From an uncultured Acetobacteraceae bacterium (GTDB lineage: Bacteria > Pseudomonadota > Alphaproteobacteria > Acetobacterales > Acetobacteraceae), in assembly GCA_903895595.1 (NCBI GenBank), contig CAITUP010000019.1, positions 1 to 64,000 of the forward strand: DNA of 64,000 bases, given 5' to 3'. A model generated the notes under the pieces. That model searched no databases. It worked only from the letters and a program-made list of their open reading frames with translations, and was not told the origin of the DNA. The number at the start of each line of letters is the position of its first letter. Positions within the stretch are counted from its first letter, which is position 1. Of this stretch, positions 54,079 to 63,128 are shown one piece after another. A program made the translations under genes and the position numbers.

Positions 54079-55089
54079 GTGGGGGACAAGGCACGCGCGC
54101 CGCGCAACCGCACGCTGACATTGTCGGCGTCGGACGTGGCGCGTCTGTCGCCAGGGTTACTGACGCTCGACGGACCGGTTGGAACTGCCGGCTGCGACGG
54201 CCGAACCATTCACGGCGATTGCTCTGCGATTCTGGATTATCTCCCTCACCGAGCATTCGATCTGGTCATCGCCGATCCGCCGTATAACATGACGAAATCG
54301 TTCAATGGCACGGTGTTCAACCGTGTCGCCGCACAGGACTACGAACACTGGCTGCGCGCTTGGCTTACGGCCGTCCGCGAACGCATGACGGCGACGGCGT
54401 CGATCTACATTTGCAGCGAGTGGCGCACCTCGTCGATCGTGCAAAGCGTCGCCCAAGACCTGTTCAACGTCCGTAACCGCATCACGTGGGAACGGGAAAA
54501 GGGGCGCGGCGCCAATGCCAACTGGAAGAACGCGTCGGAGGATATCTGGTTCTGCACCATGTCCGACGATTATGTTTTCAATGTTGAATCCGTCAAATTA
54601 AAGCGCCGCGTGCTGGCCCCCTATCGGCATCAGGATGGCCGCCCGAAGGACTGGCAGGCTGGCCCAGAGGGCGACTTCCGGGAAACGCACCCTTCCAATC
54701 TTTGGACCGACCTCACCGTGCCCTTCTGGTCCATGCCGGAAAACACCGATCACCCGACGCAAAAGCCGGAGAAATTGATCGCGAAGCTGATATTGGCCAG
54801 TTCCAGGCCGGGGCAGTTGATCCTCGACCCATTCCTGGGCTCCGGGACGACTTCTGTCGTCGCAGCGAAATTGGGGCGCCGGTTTGTTGGAATAGAAATC
54901 GAGCGGGAATATTGTTTGCTAGCGGAGAGACGTTTGGAATTGGCGAAGCACGATCCCACGATTCAGGGTTATGTCGATGGGGTATTTTGGGATCGAAACA
55001 CATTGCCGCCAGTACCTGGGCGCGGCTCGCCGGTTGTTCAGGTCGACGTGGATTCTCAGCAAATGTTCGAATTGGTCCCAACCGGATGA
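54079..55089 (+). CDS. Type II DNA methyltransferase, beta class
   Basis: 336 residues from a GTG at 54079 (weak SD; the start is uncertain by a few codons). The beta-class motif order is shown: catalytic DPPY at 66-69 (LVIADPPYNM), target-recognition region in the middle (KGRGANANWKNASEDIWF, TDLTVPFWSMPENTDHPTQK), then SAM-binding FLGSGTT at 252-258. The Pro-Tyr DPPY form fits N6-adenine or N4-cytosine methylation. Overlaps the putative endonuclease start by 4 nt, forming an R-M operon inserted between dapD and dapE. Target sequence unknown. Confidence 0.87.
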   Translation: MGDKARAPRNRTLTLSASDVARLSPGLLTLDGPVGTAGCDGRTIHGDCSAILDYLPHRAFDLVIADPPYNMTKSFNGTVFNRVAAQDYEHWLRAWLTAVRERMTATASIYICSEWRTSSIVQSVAQDLFNVRNRITWEREKGRGANANWKNASEDIWFCTMSDDYVFNVESVKLKRRVLAPYRHQDGRPKDWQAGPEGDFRETHPSNLWTDLTVPFWSMPENTDHPTQKPEKLIAKLILASSRPGQLILDPFLGSGTTSVVAAKLGRRFVGIEIEREYCLLAERRLELAKHDPTIQGYVDGVFWDRNTLPPVPGRGSPVVQVDVDSQQMFELVPTG

Positions 55090-55760
55090 GAAGCCCAATT
55101 TTTAGCACAGACTGTTACCGCGAGATAGAGGACAGGGTGCGGAATCTTATCAATAAGAATCCCAGCTTTCTGTCGACCAATACCGCGCGAAGTCCCCGCG
55201 CGGCCGGCGATGCGATCGAAGACATCGTCTCCCGCTCGTTCGGTGATATTCTCGGTTCGCTATGCTCAGATTATTCGTCCGATTTTGCCCGACGCGCAAT
55301 GGCGGATTTGGCATTCAACGATACTGCCGGAGGCTATTATCGGGTTGACGTCAAGACGCACCGAACGGACACGAAGTTCAATATGCCCAATCTGACGTCT
55401 GTCGAGAGATTGGCCCGTTTTTACGAATCCGATGCAAATTATTTTGTCATTCTCATGGTTAGCTACTCGGTCGCGGACAATGCGGTTCAGGTGAGCGACG
55501 TGAAGTTCGTACCCATCGAATTTTTGGCATGGGATTGCCTCACATTAGGCGCATTGGGCTGGGGTCAAATCCAGATAGCCAATTCCAACGCGATCCGAAT
55601 CAACCATGGGTACTCCCGTAAACGCTGGATGTTGGAATTTTGCGACGAGATGCTATCCTTCTATCCCAAGGAGATCGCGAAAATTGGCGAACGTATTCAT
55701 CGGTTCGAGCAGGTTCGAGAGTTCTGGGAAAGCCACGCTGATGACGATGACACAACCTGA
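55086..55760 (+). CDS. Putative type II restriction endonuclease (PD-(D/E)XK)
   Basis: 224 residues from the ATG at 55086, overlapping the methyltransferase stop. The core GYYRVDVKTHRTDTKFNMPN has D-V-K at 88-90 as the second half of a PD-(D/E)XK active site; Glu45 (DAIEDIVSRSF) and an upstream Asp would complete it. NLTSVERLARFYESDANYFV resembles several uncharacterised R-M endonucleases. Base composition is richer in A/T than the flanking dap genes, as in transferred R-M modules. It overlaps the dapE start by 20 nt. Specificity cannot be stated. Confidence 0.72.
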   Translation: MRSPIFSTDCYREIEDRVRNLINKNPSFLSTNTARSPRAAGDAIEDIVSRSFGDILGSLCSDYSSDFARRAMADLAFNDTAGGYYRVDVKTHRTDTKFNMPNLTSVERLARFYESDANYFVILMVSYSVADNAVQVSDVKFVPIEFLAWDCLTLGALGWGQIQIANSNAIRINHGYSRKRWMLEFCDEMLSFYPKEIAKIGERIHRFEQVREFWESHADDDDTT

Positions 55761-56886
55761 TATAGACCTCCTCGACCCCCTCCCGCTCGCGCAGGAACTG
55801 ATCCGCTGCAATTCGGTCACCCCGGCCGACGGCGGATCGCAAGCAGTGCTGGCGCGCGCGCTGGAAAGCCTCGGGTTCACGGTCCATCGCCTTAAATACG
55901 GGGAGATCGAGAACCTCTACGCGCGCCTCGGCACCGGCGGGCGACACCTCTGCTTCGCCGGCCACACCGACGTGGTGCCGGTCGGCGCGGCGAACTGGCG
56001 CGACAACCCCTTCGCCGCGGAAGTCCGCGACGGCGTCCTGTACGGCCGCGGCGCCTGCGACATGAAAGGCGCCATCGCCGCCTTCGTGTCCGGCATCGCC
56101 CAGCATCTGGCCGAAAATCCGCTGAACGGTTCCCTAAGCTTCCTCATCACCGGCGATGAGGAAGGTCCCGCCATCGACGGTACCGTCAAGGTGCTGGAGT
56201 GGATGAAGGAAAATGGACAGATCCCCGACTTCTGCCTGGTCGGAGAACCCACCTGCCCCGTGAAACTCGGCGACATGGTCAAGATCGGCCGCCGCGGCAG
56301 CGTGAACATGTGGATCGAAGTCTTCGGCACTCAAGGACATGTCGCCTACCCGCATCGCGCCGATAACCCGATCCATCGGTTAATCCGAGCGCTCGACGCG
56401 CTGACCAGCGCCCCGGTCGATGCCGGCTCCGATTGGTTCGAGCCGTCGTCGCTTCAGATCACCGACATCGACGTCGGCAACCCCACCGTCAACCTGATCC
56501 CGTCCTCCGCCAAGGCGCGGCTCAACATCCGGTTCAACGAGAAACACTCCGGCAAATCGCTGATCGCCTGGGTGAACAAAACGGTCGCGCAATACGCCGA
56601 CACGTTCGAAGTCAAAGGCATCGTCTCCGGCGAGTCCTTCGTCACCCAGCCCGGCCCAATGGTGGATATTCTGCGCAACGCCATCGTCGCCGCGACCGGG
56701 GTGGAACCGAAGCTGGATACCGGCGGCGGCACCTCCGACGCGCGCTTCATCGCCAATTACTGCCCGGTGGCCGAGTTCGGTCTGGTTGGCGCCACCATGC
56801 ACCAAACGGACGAGCGCGTGCCGGTGAACGAACTCAGGGACCTCGCGCGCATCTATCGCGGCGTGGTCGCGGCGTTCCAGGCATGA
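55741..56886 (+). CDS. dapE: Succinyl-diaminopimelate desuccinylase
   Basis: 381 residues from the ATG at 55741 (a second ATG two codons on is equally possible). M20 zinc peptidase: metal ligands in HLCFAGHTDVVPVG, GRGACDMKGAIAAF (Asp), ITGDEEGPAIDGT (catalytic Glu), VGEPT, and ATMHQTDERVPV (His). Makes LL-diaminopimelate for lysine and cell wall. It overlaps the restriction gene by 20 nt and the next membrane protein gene by 4 nt. Confidence 0.95.
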   Translation: MTMTQPDIDLLDPLPLAQELIRCNSVTPADGGSQAVLARALESLGFTVHRLKYGEIENLYARLGTGGRHLCFAGHTDVVPVGAANWRDNPFAAEVRDGVLYGRGACDMKGAIAAFVSGIAQHLAENPLNGSLSFLITGDEEGPAIDGTVKVLEWMKENGQIPDFCLVGEPTCPVKLGDMVKIGRRGSVNMWIEVFGTQGHVAYPHRADNPIHRLIRALDALTSAPVDAGSDWFEPSSLQITDIDVGNPTVNLIPSSAKARLNIRFNEKHSGKSLIAWVNKTVAQYADTFEVKGIVSGESFVTQPGPMVDILRNAIVAATGVEPKLDTGGGTSDARFIANYCPVAEFGLVGATMHQTDERVPVNELRDLARIYRGVVAAFQA

Positions 56887-57479
56887 CCGAAAGGCCGTTC
56901 GGCCCCCCTCCCCGTTCCAACAACCTGTTGGCGCTTTTACGTCTCGCCCGTGGCGACCGGTCCGGCATGCAGTTGTTCGGCGCGACGACCGGCGCCTTTT
57001 TCGCCAGCCTGATCCCGCTGGCCGCCCTGCCTTTGGTAGTCGGCCTCGCCACGCTGGCAAAGGGCGAGGTGCTGCGCGCGGCGACCGATCTCGTGGCGGC
57101 CCTCTGCGTGCTGCTGCTGCCGCCCGTTGTCTCCCACGCGTTCGCACGCCGCTGGGGGCGGGAAGAGGCTTGGGCGCGCTACGCCGTGGCGTTCAACTGG
57201 AGCCAGTTCGCCCTCTCTGTCCTGTTCATGGTCCTGCTCACGCTCGTTGGCCTGCTGCTCTCCGGTGGCGGTCCGGCGCCGGTCGCGGATGGCACTGCCA
57301 GCCTGTTCGTCCTTCTGTGCCTCATCCCGGTCGGCTACGGATTATGGCTGCAATGGTTCCTCGCCCGAGCGGGCCTGGGGGTGTCAGGCGGACGCGCCGC
57401 GCTGCTGGTGCTGGCGACCTGCCTCTGCACCATGGCGGTGGTGTTCGTTCACGCCGCCTTCGGGGCGGACCACGGATGA
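56883..57479 (+). CDS. Multi-pass membrane protein of unknown function
   Basis: 198 residues with about five membrane segments, e.g. GAFFASLIPLAALPLVVGLA, VLLLPPVVSHAFARRW and SLFVLLCLIPVGYGLWLQWF. Located between dapE and truA in this clade. It resembles the neighbouring gene at 57476 in length and topology, so the two are probably paralogues or partners. It overlaps dapE and the next gene by 4 nt each. Role unknown. Confidence 0.6.
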   Translation: MTERPFGPPPRSNNLLALLRLARGDRSGMQLFGATTGAFFASLIPLAALPLVVGLATLAKGEVLRAATDLVAALCVLLLPPVVSHAFARRWGREEAWARYAVAFNWSQFALSVLFMVLLTLVGLLLSGGGPAPVADGTASLFVLLCLIPVGYGLWLQWFLARAGLGVSGGRAALLVLATCLCTMAVVFVHAAFGADHG

Positions 57480-58045
57480 CATTGCTGCCGTCGCTCTCGG
57501 CGAGCCTGCACGGCGCCATGCTGCTCGGCCGAGGCAAAGCGCATGGCATCCTGCTGATGCAGGCGGACGCCCGCGGTGTCGCCCGCAGTTTTTGGGCGAT
57601 CTTCTTCGCGCTGCCGTCGGTGGCGTATATCGCGACCACCGAGTTCCCGCCGGACATCCATCGGGCCGCGGCCGTCCTGTTCCTCATCCGCCACCTCGCC
57701 GTCTTCGTCGTCGCCTGGCTCGGGTTCGCGGTATTTTCCCACCGGCTGGCAGGGCGGATAGGGCGTGGGCCGCTCTGGCCGCGCATGATCGTCGCCTGGA
57801 ACTGGTGCGGCGTGCCGGAGAACATGCTGGTGTTCCTGGGTGTGCTGCCCGGCGTGCTGGGGGTGCCGCATATCGTCGATCAGGTCGCGCAGGTGGCGAC
57901 GTTCGGCTGGGCGATCTGGATCGAATGGTTCGTGTTCCGCCTGACCTTCGGCGCCGGACCGCTGCTGGCGGTTTGGCTGGTGATGGTGGATCAGTCGATC
58001 GGGGTGCTGGTGACGCTGGCGGCCTCGGCGTTCAGCGGGCAATAA
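57476..58045 (+). CDS. Multi-pass membrane protein of unknown function
   Basis: 189 residues with several membrane segments (SFWAIFFALPSVAYIATTEF, AAAVLFLIRHLAVFVVAWLG, WAIWIEWFVFRLTFGAGPLL, LLAVWLVMVDQSIGVLVTLA). Shares the polar-hydrophobic pattern of the preceding protein. Last plus-strand gene before the convergent truA; about 180 bp of intergenic DNA follows. Confidence 0.6.
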   Translation: MTLLPSLSASLHGAMLLGRGKAHGILLMQADARGVARSFWAIFFALPSVAYIATTEFPPDIHRAAAVLFLIRHLAVFVVAWLGFAVFSHRLAGRIGRGPLWPRMIVAWNWCGVPENMLVFLGVLPGVLGVPHIVDQVAQVATFGWAIWIEWFVFRLTFGAGPLLAVWLVMVDQSIGVLVTLAASAFSGQ

Positions 58046-58180
58046 CGATCGGGCCGCGCCAGTACCCCATCCGGCGATCTTGCCGATCCAGTCGTCGTTG
58101 GCGACGATTTTCGCGGCCAAATCCGCCCGCAGCGCCGCATGGACAGGCTTCGACACACCCGCCGCGTCCCGCGGGAGCAT
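58034..58180 (-). pseudogene. Possible frameshifted small gene
   Basis: The frame from ATG 58180 reads MLPRDAAGVSKPVHAALRAD then LAAKIVANDDWIGKIAG and loses sense, while an adjacent frame continues GYWRGPIVIAR and stops at 58034. Joining them would give a coherent 48-residue protein, so a 2-nt frameshift is possible. No family recognised; could be chance. Confidence 0.3.
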
Positions 58181-58225
58181 GGAGATTGACCGCGTCCAAT
58201 CCCCATTTCGCGACCGGACGGGGGG

Positions 58226-58984
58226 TCAGGCGAAGGGATCGACCGGATATGTCACGGCAACCAGCGCCAAACCCTCGGCCGGCGCGGTCGGGCCGGCTTT
58301 GGAACGATCGCGCGCCGCCAACGCCGCCGCGACGCGTTCCGCCGGCCAACTGCCGTCGCCGACCAACCGCAACGTGCCGACGAAATTACGGACCTGATGA
58401 TGCAGGAAGCTGCGGGCTTCCACCGCGATCGCGATCAGGTCGCCATCGCGCGTCACATCCAGCCGCTCCAGCGTGCGGATCGGGCTTTTCGCCTGACACG
58501 CCGCCGCTCGGAATGAGGTGAAATCGTGCTGGCCGAGCAGCAGTTTCGCCGCTTCGTGCATGGCGGCGGCGTCCAAGGGCGCGGCGACGTGCCACACTTG
58601 CCCCTCCAGCAGCGCCGGGCGGGCGCGGCGATTCAGGATACGGTATCGGTAGGCGCGATGGATGGCTGAAAAGCGGGGATTCCAGCCCTCCGGTGCCACG
58701 GCGGCCTGCCGCACGACCAGCAGATGCGGCTTCATGTGGTAGTTCAGCGCGTCGCGGACTTGCCGGGGGTGGTAACCATCCGGGAGCGCGATCATGGCCA
58801 CCTGCGCCTCCGCATGGACCCCGGAGTCCGTCCGGCCGGCGACGATGCTGGCGACCGGGGATCCCTTGTTCAGGTTGGTGGCCGCGTTCTCCAGCACCTC
58901 CTGCAACGACAGCCCGGAATCCTGGCGCTGCCAGCCGACGAAGGCGGTGCCGTTGTATTCCAGTTGCAGCGCCCAGTTGGTCAC
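58226..58984 (-). CDS. truA: tRNA pseudouridine synthase A
   Basis: 252 residues. Makes pseudouridine at positions 38-40 of tRNA anticodon arms. Catalytic Asp in [40 protein letters not shown] at the N-terminus; [20 protein letters not shown] and [20 protein letters not shown] downstream. It overlaps the fmt stop (ATGA at 58981). Complete. Confidence 0.95.
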   Translation of the reverse strand: MTNWALQLEYNGTAFVGWQRQDSGLSLQEVLENAATNLNKGSPVASIVAGRTDSGVHAEAQVAMIALPDGYHPRQVRDALNYHMKPHLLVVRQAAVAPEGWNPRFSAIHRAYRYRILNRRARPALLEGQVWHVAAPLDAAAMHEAAKLLLGQHDFTSFRAAACQAKSPIRTLERLDVTRDGDLIAIAVEARSFLHHQVRNFVGTLRLVGDGSWPAERVAAALAARDRSKAGPTAPAEGLALVAVTYPVDPFA

Positions 58985-59907
58985 GGGCCTAACACGGTGC
59001 CGGCCGGCACTGCCCTGCCCCGCAAAAACGCCGCCGCATCCATCGCGGCGCGGCCGGGCGCCTGCACGCGGGTCAGACGGAGTGCGCCTTGGCCGCAGGC
59101 GACGGTCAGGGCGGTGTCGAGGGTGGTTCCCGCCTTAGGTCCCCCCGTCAAGCCCGGCCATGACGGGATGCACTGGACCGCCAGAACCTTCAACACCGCG
59201 CCATCCAGCGTCGTGAAAGTTCCCGGCCAGGGATCGAACGCCCGTACCCGCCGGTCCAGCGCCGCCGCGTCCTGCGTCCAATCCAAACGGCCGTGATCGC
59301 GCTCCAGCTTCGGGGCGTATGCCACGCCGTCCTCCGACTGCGGGACCGCGACCGGGTGTTCCGCCAAGGCTCGGACGATCAGGCGCCCGCCCATCTCCGC
59401 CAGCACGTCGTGGAGCGTCGCCGCCGTCGTCTCCGGCCCAATCGGCACGGAATCCCGCAACAACATCGGGCCGGTATCGAGCCCGGCTTCCATCTGCATG
59501 ATCGTCACGCCGGTTTCCGCATCGCCAGCGAGGATCGCCGCCTGGATTGGCCCCGCCCCCCGCCAGCGCGGCAGCAGGCTGGCATGGATGTTCAGGCAGC
59601 CGAGGCGCGGCGCGTCCAGCATCGCCTGAGGTAAAATCAGTCCGTACGCCGCGACCACCGCCACATCGGCGCCCATGCTCGCAAACGCCGCCTGCGCCTC
59701 CACGTCGCCACGCAACCGTGGCGGCGTATGAACCGGAATGCCCAATTCGTCCGCCGCGACGTGCACCGGACAACGGCGCACCGCCTGACCTCGGCCGGCG
59801 GGCCGCGGCGGCTGGCAGTAGACGGCGATCACGCGGTGCCCCGCCGCGATCAGCGCCCGCAACGCCGGGACCGAGAAATCCGGGCTGCCCATGAACACAA
59901 TACGCAT
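58981..59907 (-). CDS. fmt: Methionyl-tRNA formyltransferase
   Basis: 308 residues from the ATG at 59907 ([11 protein letters not shown], canonical); a GTG two codons upstream overlaps the def stop. HSLL-type [20 protein letters not shown] is the signature; [18 protein letters not shown] and the C-terminal [20 protein letters not shown] follow. Formylates initiator tRNA. In the linker [20 protein letters not shown] there is an unusual segment that looks like translated palindromic repeat DNA (59144-59167). Coupled to def upstream and truA downstream. Confidence 0.95.
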   Translation of the reverse strand: MRIVFMGSPDFSVPALRALIAAGHRVIAVYCQPPRPAGRGQAVRRCPVHVAADELGIPVHTPPRLRGDVEAQAAFASMGADVAVVAAYGLILPQAMLDAPRLGCLNIHASLLPRWRGAGPIQAAILAGDAETGVTIMQMEAGLDTGPMLLRDSVPIGPETTAATLHDVLAEMGGRLIVRALAEHPVAVPQSEDGVAYAPKLERDHGRLDWTQDAAALDRRVRAFDPWPGTFTTLDGAVLKVLAVQCIPSWPGLTGGPKAGTTLDTALTVACGQGALRLTRVQAPGRAAMDAAAFLRGRAVPAGTVLGP

Positions 59908-59909
59908 GG

Positions 59910-60470
59910 TCACGACCGCTTCAGCTTCTGCTCCTTGGCCAGCTTCCGCATGATGATGTTGCGTTTCAGGATGGAGAGGTGATCGACGAACAACACGCCG
60001 TCCAAATGGTCGACCTCATGCTGGATGCAGGTGGCCAGCAGATCGTCGGCCTCCAGCTCTTTACGGGCGCCGGTTGCGTCCATGTAGCGGACTTTCACCC
60101 GCGCCGGACGTGTGACCTCGGCATACATGCCGGGGAGCGAGAGGCACCCTTCCTCCCGCATCGACAGTTCATCGCTGACGGCCAGGATTTCCGGGTTGAT
60201 CATCGCGAGCGGCGCCGGCTTGTCGTTCGGCATCAGGTCGATCACCAGCACCCGCAGCCCGAGGTCCACCTGCGGCGCGGCCAGCCCAATCCCGGGCGCA
60301 GCATACATGGTCGCGAACATGCGCGGCAGGATCGCCCGCACCGCGTCGGCATCGGTGTCGCCATTCGCGACGGCTCGGGCTTTGGCCTTCAGGCGCGCAT
60401 GCGGCGCGATGAGGATCGGGAGCAGCGGAGCATCGCTCACAGGGTAGGGTTTGGTTGCCATGGCGCGCAT
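59910..60470 (-). CDS. def: Peptide deformylase (second of two)
   Basis: 186 residues (or 183 from the ATG at 60461). GIGLAAPQ at 61-67, EEGCLSLPG with Cys109, [10 protein letters not shown] with His151, Glu152, His155, so catalytically complete. It is the fmt-linked deformylase; the other one is at 43040-43576. The start is uncertain because neither ATG has a good ribosome site. Confidence 0.94.
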   Translation of the reverse strand: MRAMATKPYPVSDAPLLPILIAPHARLKAKARAVANGDTDADAVRAILPRMFATMYAAPGIGLAAPQVDLGLRVLVIDLMPNDKPAPLAMINPEILAVSDELSMREEGCLSLPGMYAEVTRPARVKVRYMDATGARKELEADDLLATCIQHEVDHLDGVLFVDHLSILKRNIIMRKLAKEQKLKRS

Positions 60471-60927
60471 TTAGCGACGCGGCGACCGCGGATCAACCAT
60501 GTGTCATTGGGTCACCGGTATTGGCGAGGCGCGCTCGCACCGAACGGGTGGGGCCGGGCCGCGTTATTCCAGAGGCCCGAATTTCCGACTTGTGCCACGA
60601 TTGTACACTTCCCGTCATGGCCGAGCGTGTCCCGGCCAGGGCTATCGCATATAACCTTTGGCGCCCCCGCTCGTCATGGTCAGGCGTGACCCGACCATGA
60701 CGGAAAGTGTCGGAAATCCGCCATATGCGATCCCCCTGGTGTCCCGGCCACTTCTGGCCGATGGGACGCCAACAGAAAGCCGTGCGGTTTCACTACCATC
60801 CTCAAATCGCAGGCGGTGGTCGGGTTAAACCCAACCATGACGGGAGGGGTCAATCATACCAACTGCCGGCATGCTGGACCCGTGGTCGGCGGCATTCTCT
60901 CGTCCTACGCGCGAAACAACAGACTGC
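60471..60927. other. Intergenic region with a MITE and repeat relics
   Basis: 457 bp without a convincing gene, between two minus-strand genes. Contains the intact MITE at 60637-60738, a degenerate family hairpin at about 60817-60847 (TGGTCGGGTT pairing imperfectly with AACCCAACCA), and an 11-bp match to the other palindromic family near 60853. Confidence 0.75.
60637..60738. mobile_element. CAGGG-family MITE, copy 3 (compact, perfect target duplication)
   Basis: 102 bp. Ends CAGGGCTATCGCATAT and ATATGCGATCCCCCTG; exact 10-bp direct repeat GTGTCCCGGC at 60627-60636 and 60739-60748. The two arms meet at one central hairpin (CGTCATGGTC pairing with GACCATGACG), with the internal spacer found in other copies deleted. 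Same arm order as the copy at 2713. Confidence 0.88.
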
Positions 60928-61767
60928 CTAAACCGGCACAGTCCCCTTCAACATCACCCGGTATAAATACCGCAGCTGATCCATATCGTAATCGCCGTTC
61001 GCCTTATGCAACAGGCAGCGGTTGTCCCAGAACACCAGATCGCCCTTGCGCCATTGGTGGCGATATTGGTTCTCCGGCTGGATCGCGTGTTCCAGCAATT
61101 CGTCCAACAGCGGCAACGCTTCGGCATGGCTGAGGCCGACGATCCCCTCGATACGGATCGGATTGATATAAATCGCCTTGCGGCCGGTCTCGGGATGGGT
61201 GCGCACGATGGGATGCAGCACGGCGTTGGGCACGCGTTCTTTCGCGGCCTCCGACAGGCCCATCAGTTTCCGGGTGCTGTGGCTGTTCTGATAGACGTGG
61301 ATCGCCTGCAAATCGGCGATGCGCGCCTGAGTCGCCGCCGGCAGCGTGTCGTAGGCGCGGTGCATATTCACATACTGCGTGTCGCCGCCACGGTCCGGCA
61401 GAGTCACCGCGAACAACACCGTCGCCTTGGGCGGACGCGCGTCGTTGGAGTGATCGGTGTGATAGCCCTCGCCCGGGATATATCGCGTGCCGTCCGGGAA
61501 TTTATCCTGGTTGGAGATGTAGTGAATGGAAGGGCATTCCGGCAGCGCGAAGCGGGTGTTGTGTTGAATGAACACCTCGCCGATCAGCTGCACGGCCTCC
61601 AGCACCTGATGCGGGTCCATTTGCTGGTTCCGCACCACCAGCACGGAATGATCCGTGAAGGCCTGATTCAGCCGCGCGCGCGTGTCCGCGTCCACCGGTT
61701 TGGTGAGATCGACGCCGGTCGATTCGACACCGGTATGATCGGACAGTTTCGTCAGAGTTAATGTCAT
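60928..61767 (-). CDS. TauD/TfdA-family Fe(II)/2-oxoglutarate dioxygenase
   Basis: 279 residues. Iron ligands H-x-D in GEGYHTDHSNDARPP and a distal His in NRCLLHKANGDYD; the 2-oxoglutarate Arg lies in LRYLYRVMLKG. TGVDLTKPVDADTRARLNQA opens the family fold. It hydroxylates a small organic acid or sulfonate; substrate unknown. 4 nt overlap with moaE but different function, so grouping may be accidental. Confidence 0.87.
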   Translation of the reverse strand: MTLTLTKLSDHTGVESTGVDLTKPVDADTRARLNQAFTDHSVLVVRNQQMDPHQVLEAVQLIGEVFIQHNTRFALPECPSIHYISNQDKFPDGTRYIPGEGYHTDHSNDARPPKATVLFAVTLPDRGGDTQYVNMHRAYDTLPAATQARIADLQAIHVYQNSHSTRKLMGLSEAAKERVPNAVLHPIVRTHPETGRKAIYINPIRIEGIVGLSHAEALPLLDELLEHAIQPENQYRHQWRKGDLVFWDNRCLLHKANGDYDMDQLRYLYRVMLKGTVPV

Positions 61768-62228
61768 GTCCAGCGCTCCGCCGCCGCGTCATCGGAGTCC
61801 TTGGCTTCCACCCAGGCCGATGCGCCATCGATAAATTCCTCGCGCTTCCAGAACGGGGCTTTGGTTTTCAGCCAGTCGATCAGGAACGCGGTCGCATCCA
61901 AAGCCGCCTGCCGGTGGGCGGAGGCAGCCAGCACCAGCACGATGTTCTCACCGGGTGCCAGGCGTCCGACACGGTGGATCACCGTGCAGCCCAGCAGCGT
62001 CCAACGCCGTTCGGCTTCCGCCACGATCCGCCCGATCGCGCGTTCGGTCATCGCGGGATAGTGCTCCAGCGTCAAAGCGGAGACCACGGGCGCGTCGGCC
62101 TGCGGCACCGCGTCGCGCACGGTGCCGATAAAGCAGCCGATGCCGCCGATATCGGTGCGGCCGGCGGTCAGCAGGGCGATCTCGGCGCCCACGTCGAAAT
62201 CGGCTTCGGACACCAGGATGCGCGCCAT
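61764..62228 (-). CDS. moaE: Molybdopterin synthase large subunit
   Basis: 154 residues. Converts precursor Z to molybdopterin with MoaD. CFIGTVRDAVPQ, the conserved LEHYPAMTERAIGRIVAEAE, HRVGRLAPGENIVLVLAASA and the reactive Lys segment WLKTKAPFWKREEF are present. Five nt after moaD. Complete. Confidence 0.93.
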   Translation of the reverse strand: MARILVSEADFDVGAEIALLTAGRTDIGGIGCFIGTVRDAVPQADAPVVSALTLEHYPAMTERAIGRIVAEAERRWTLLGCTVIHRVGRLAPGENIVLVLAASAHRQAALDATAFLIDWLKTKAPFWKREEFIDGASAWVEAKDSDDAAAERWT

Positions 62229-62233
62229 GGCGG

Positions 62234-62488
62234 TTACCCTCCGGTGACCGGCGGGAAGAACGCGACCTCATCGCCGGAGCGCAAGACGGTCGCGGGATCG
62301 GCGAATTCCTGGTTCACGGCGCAGCGGACGGTGCGGCGGTTCTGGAACGCCGCCGCATGGCCGGGACCGCGTGCCGCCAGCAGCGCGATCAGGTCCGCCA
62401 CCGTCATGCCGGCGTCTGGCAGCGCCAGGGTTTCTTCCGACAGCCCGGTGCGTTCCCGCAGCCAGGCGAAATACAGGATGGTGATCAC
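62234..62488 (-). CDS. moaD: Molybdopterin synthase sulfur carrier (MoaD)
   Basis: 84 residues from a GTG at 62488 that overlaps the previous stop (GTGA). Ubiquitin-like fold: ITILYFAWLRERTGLSEETL, VNQEFADPATVLRSGDEVAF and the C-terminal PPVTGG, whose Gly-Gly is thiocarboxylated. Located directly upstream of moaE as usual. Confidence 0.93.
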   Translation of the reverse strand: MITILYFAWLRERTGLSEETLALPDAGMTVADLIALLAARGPGHAAAFQNRRTVRCAVNQEFADPATVLRSGDEVAFFPPVTGG

Positions 62489-63051
62489 TTCGGGGTGGGT
62501 ATCGTCTCGATATGGCCATCCGGGTGGATGACGGTGCTGGTGCCGTTGCCGTTCGGCACGACAATCGCCGATCCGCCGCCGGGCGTGATGGCGGTTTTGT
62601 AGGCCGCGGTGCCGCCGGTGACGACCGACGGGCCATTCGCGGTCGGCAGGGTTTGACCGGCCGGGTTGCGCGCCGCCGGTGCGACAAAGGCGTTCGGCGT
62701 CGAACTGCCCGGCGCCATGGTGGCGGGCGGCTGATACGGCGGAACCATGGCACCGCTGCCACGAGCCGGGTTGGGAGAGGAGAAAACGGTGGAGCCGGCA
62801 CCGTTCGGCCCCTCCATATCCCGCAGCGTGGGCGAGGGCGGCAGCGGACCCGGCCAGACGTCGCCGGGTTCGGCTTCCAGCGCCGCGGTCGGCGCGTCCT
62901 GGCCCGTGATGCGGCGCAGATTGTCCGAATCCCCCACCGGCCGGTGGGGGTTGTAACCGCCGGTCAGCGGTGGATTCCACCAAGTGTCGCCGCAGCCGGT
63001 CAGAGCGAGGGGCAGCAAAAGGGTCAGGCCGAGCAGGGCGGTGGGCCGCAT
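62485..63051 (-). CDS. Lipoprotein of unknown function
   Basis: 188 residues from the ATG at 63051. Lipobox LTGC (Cys about 20). The mature part is Pro/Gly/Thr-rich: YNPHRPVGDSDNLRRITGQD, GPLPPSPTLRDMEGPNGAGS, and the conserved-looking C-terminus SAIVVPNGNGTSTVIHPDGH. Members of this kind are found beside mobB/moaE in acetic acid bacteria. Stop overlaps the moaD start. Function unknown. Confidence 0.7.
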   Translation of the reverse strand: MRPTALLGLTLLLPLALTGCGDTWWNPPLTGGYNPHRPVGDSDNLRRITGQDAPTAALEAEPGDVWPGPLPPSPTLRDMEGPNGAGSTVFSSPNPARGSGAMVPPYQPPATMAPGSSTPNAFVAPAARNPAGQTLPTANGPSVVTGGTAAYKTAITPGGGSAIVVPNGNGTSTVIHPDGHIETIPTPK

Positions 63052-63128
63052 GAAGGATGGCTCCGAGTCAGGCCGCCGGAAACGGGGCAGCGATTTCCAG
63101 GACAGTGTGCCCGTTGAACGCCGCCGGC

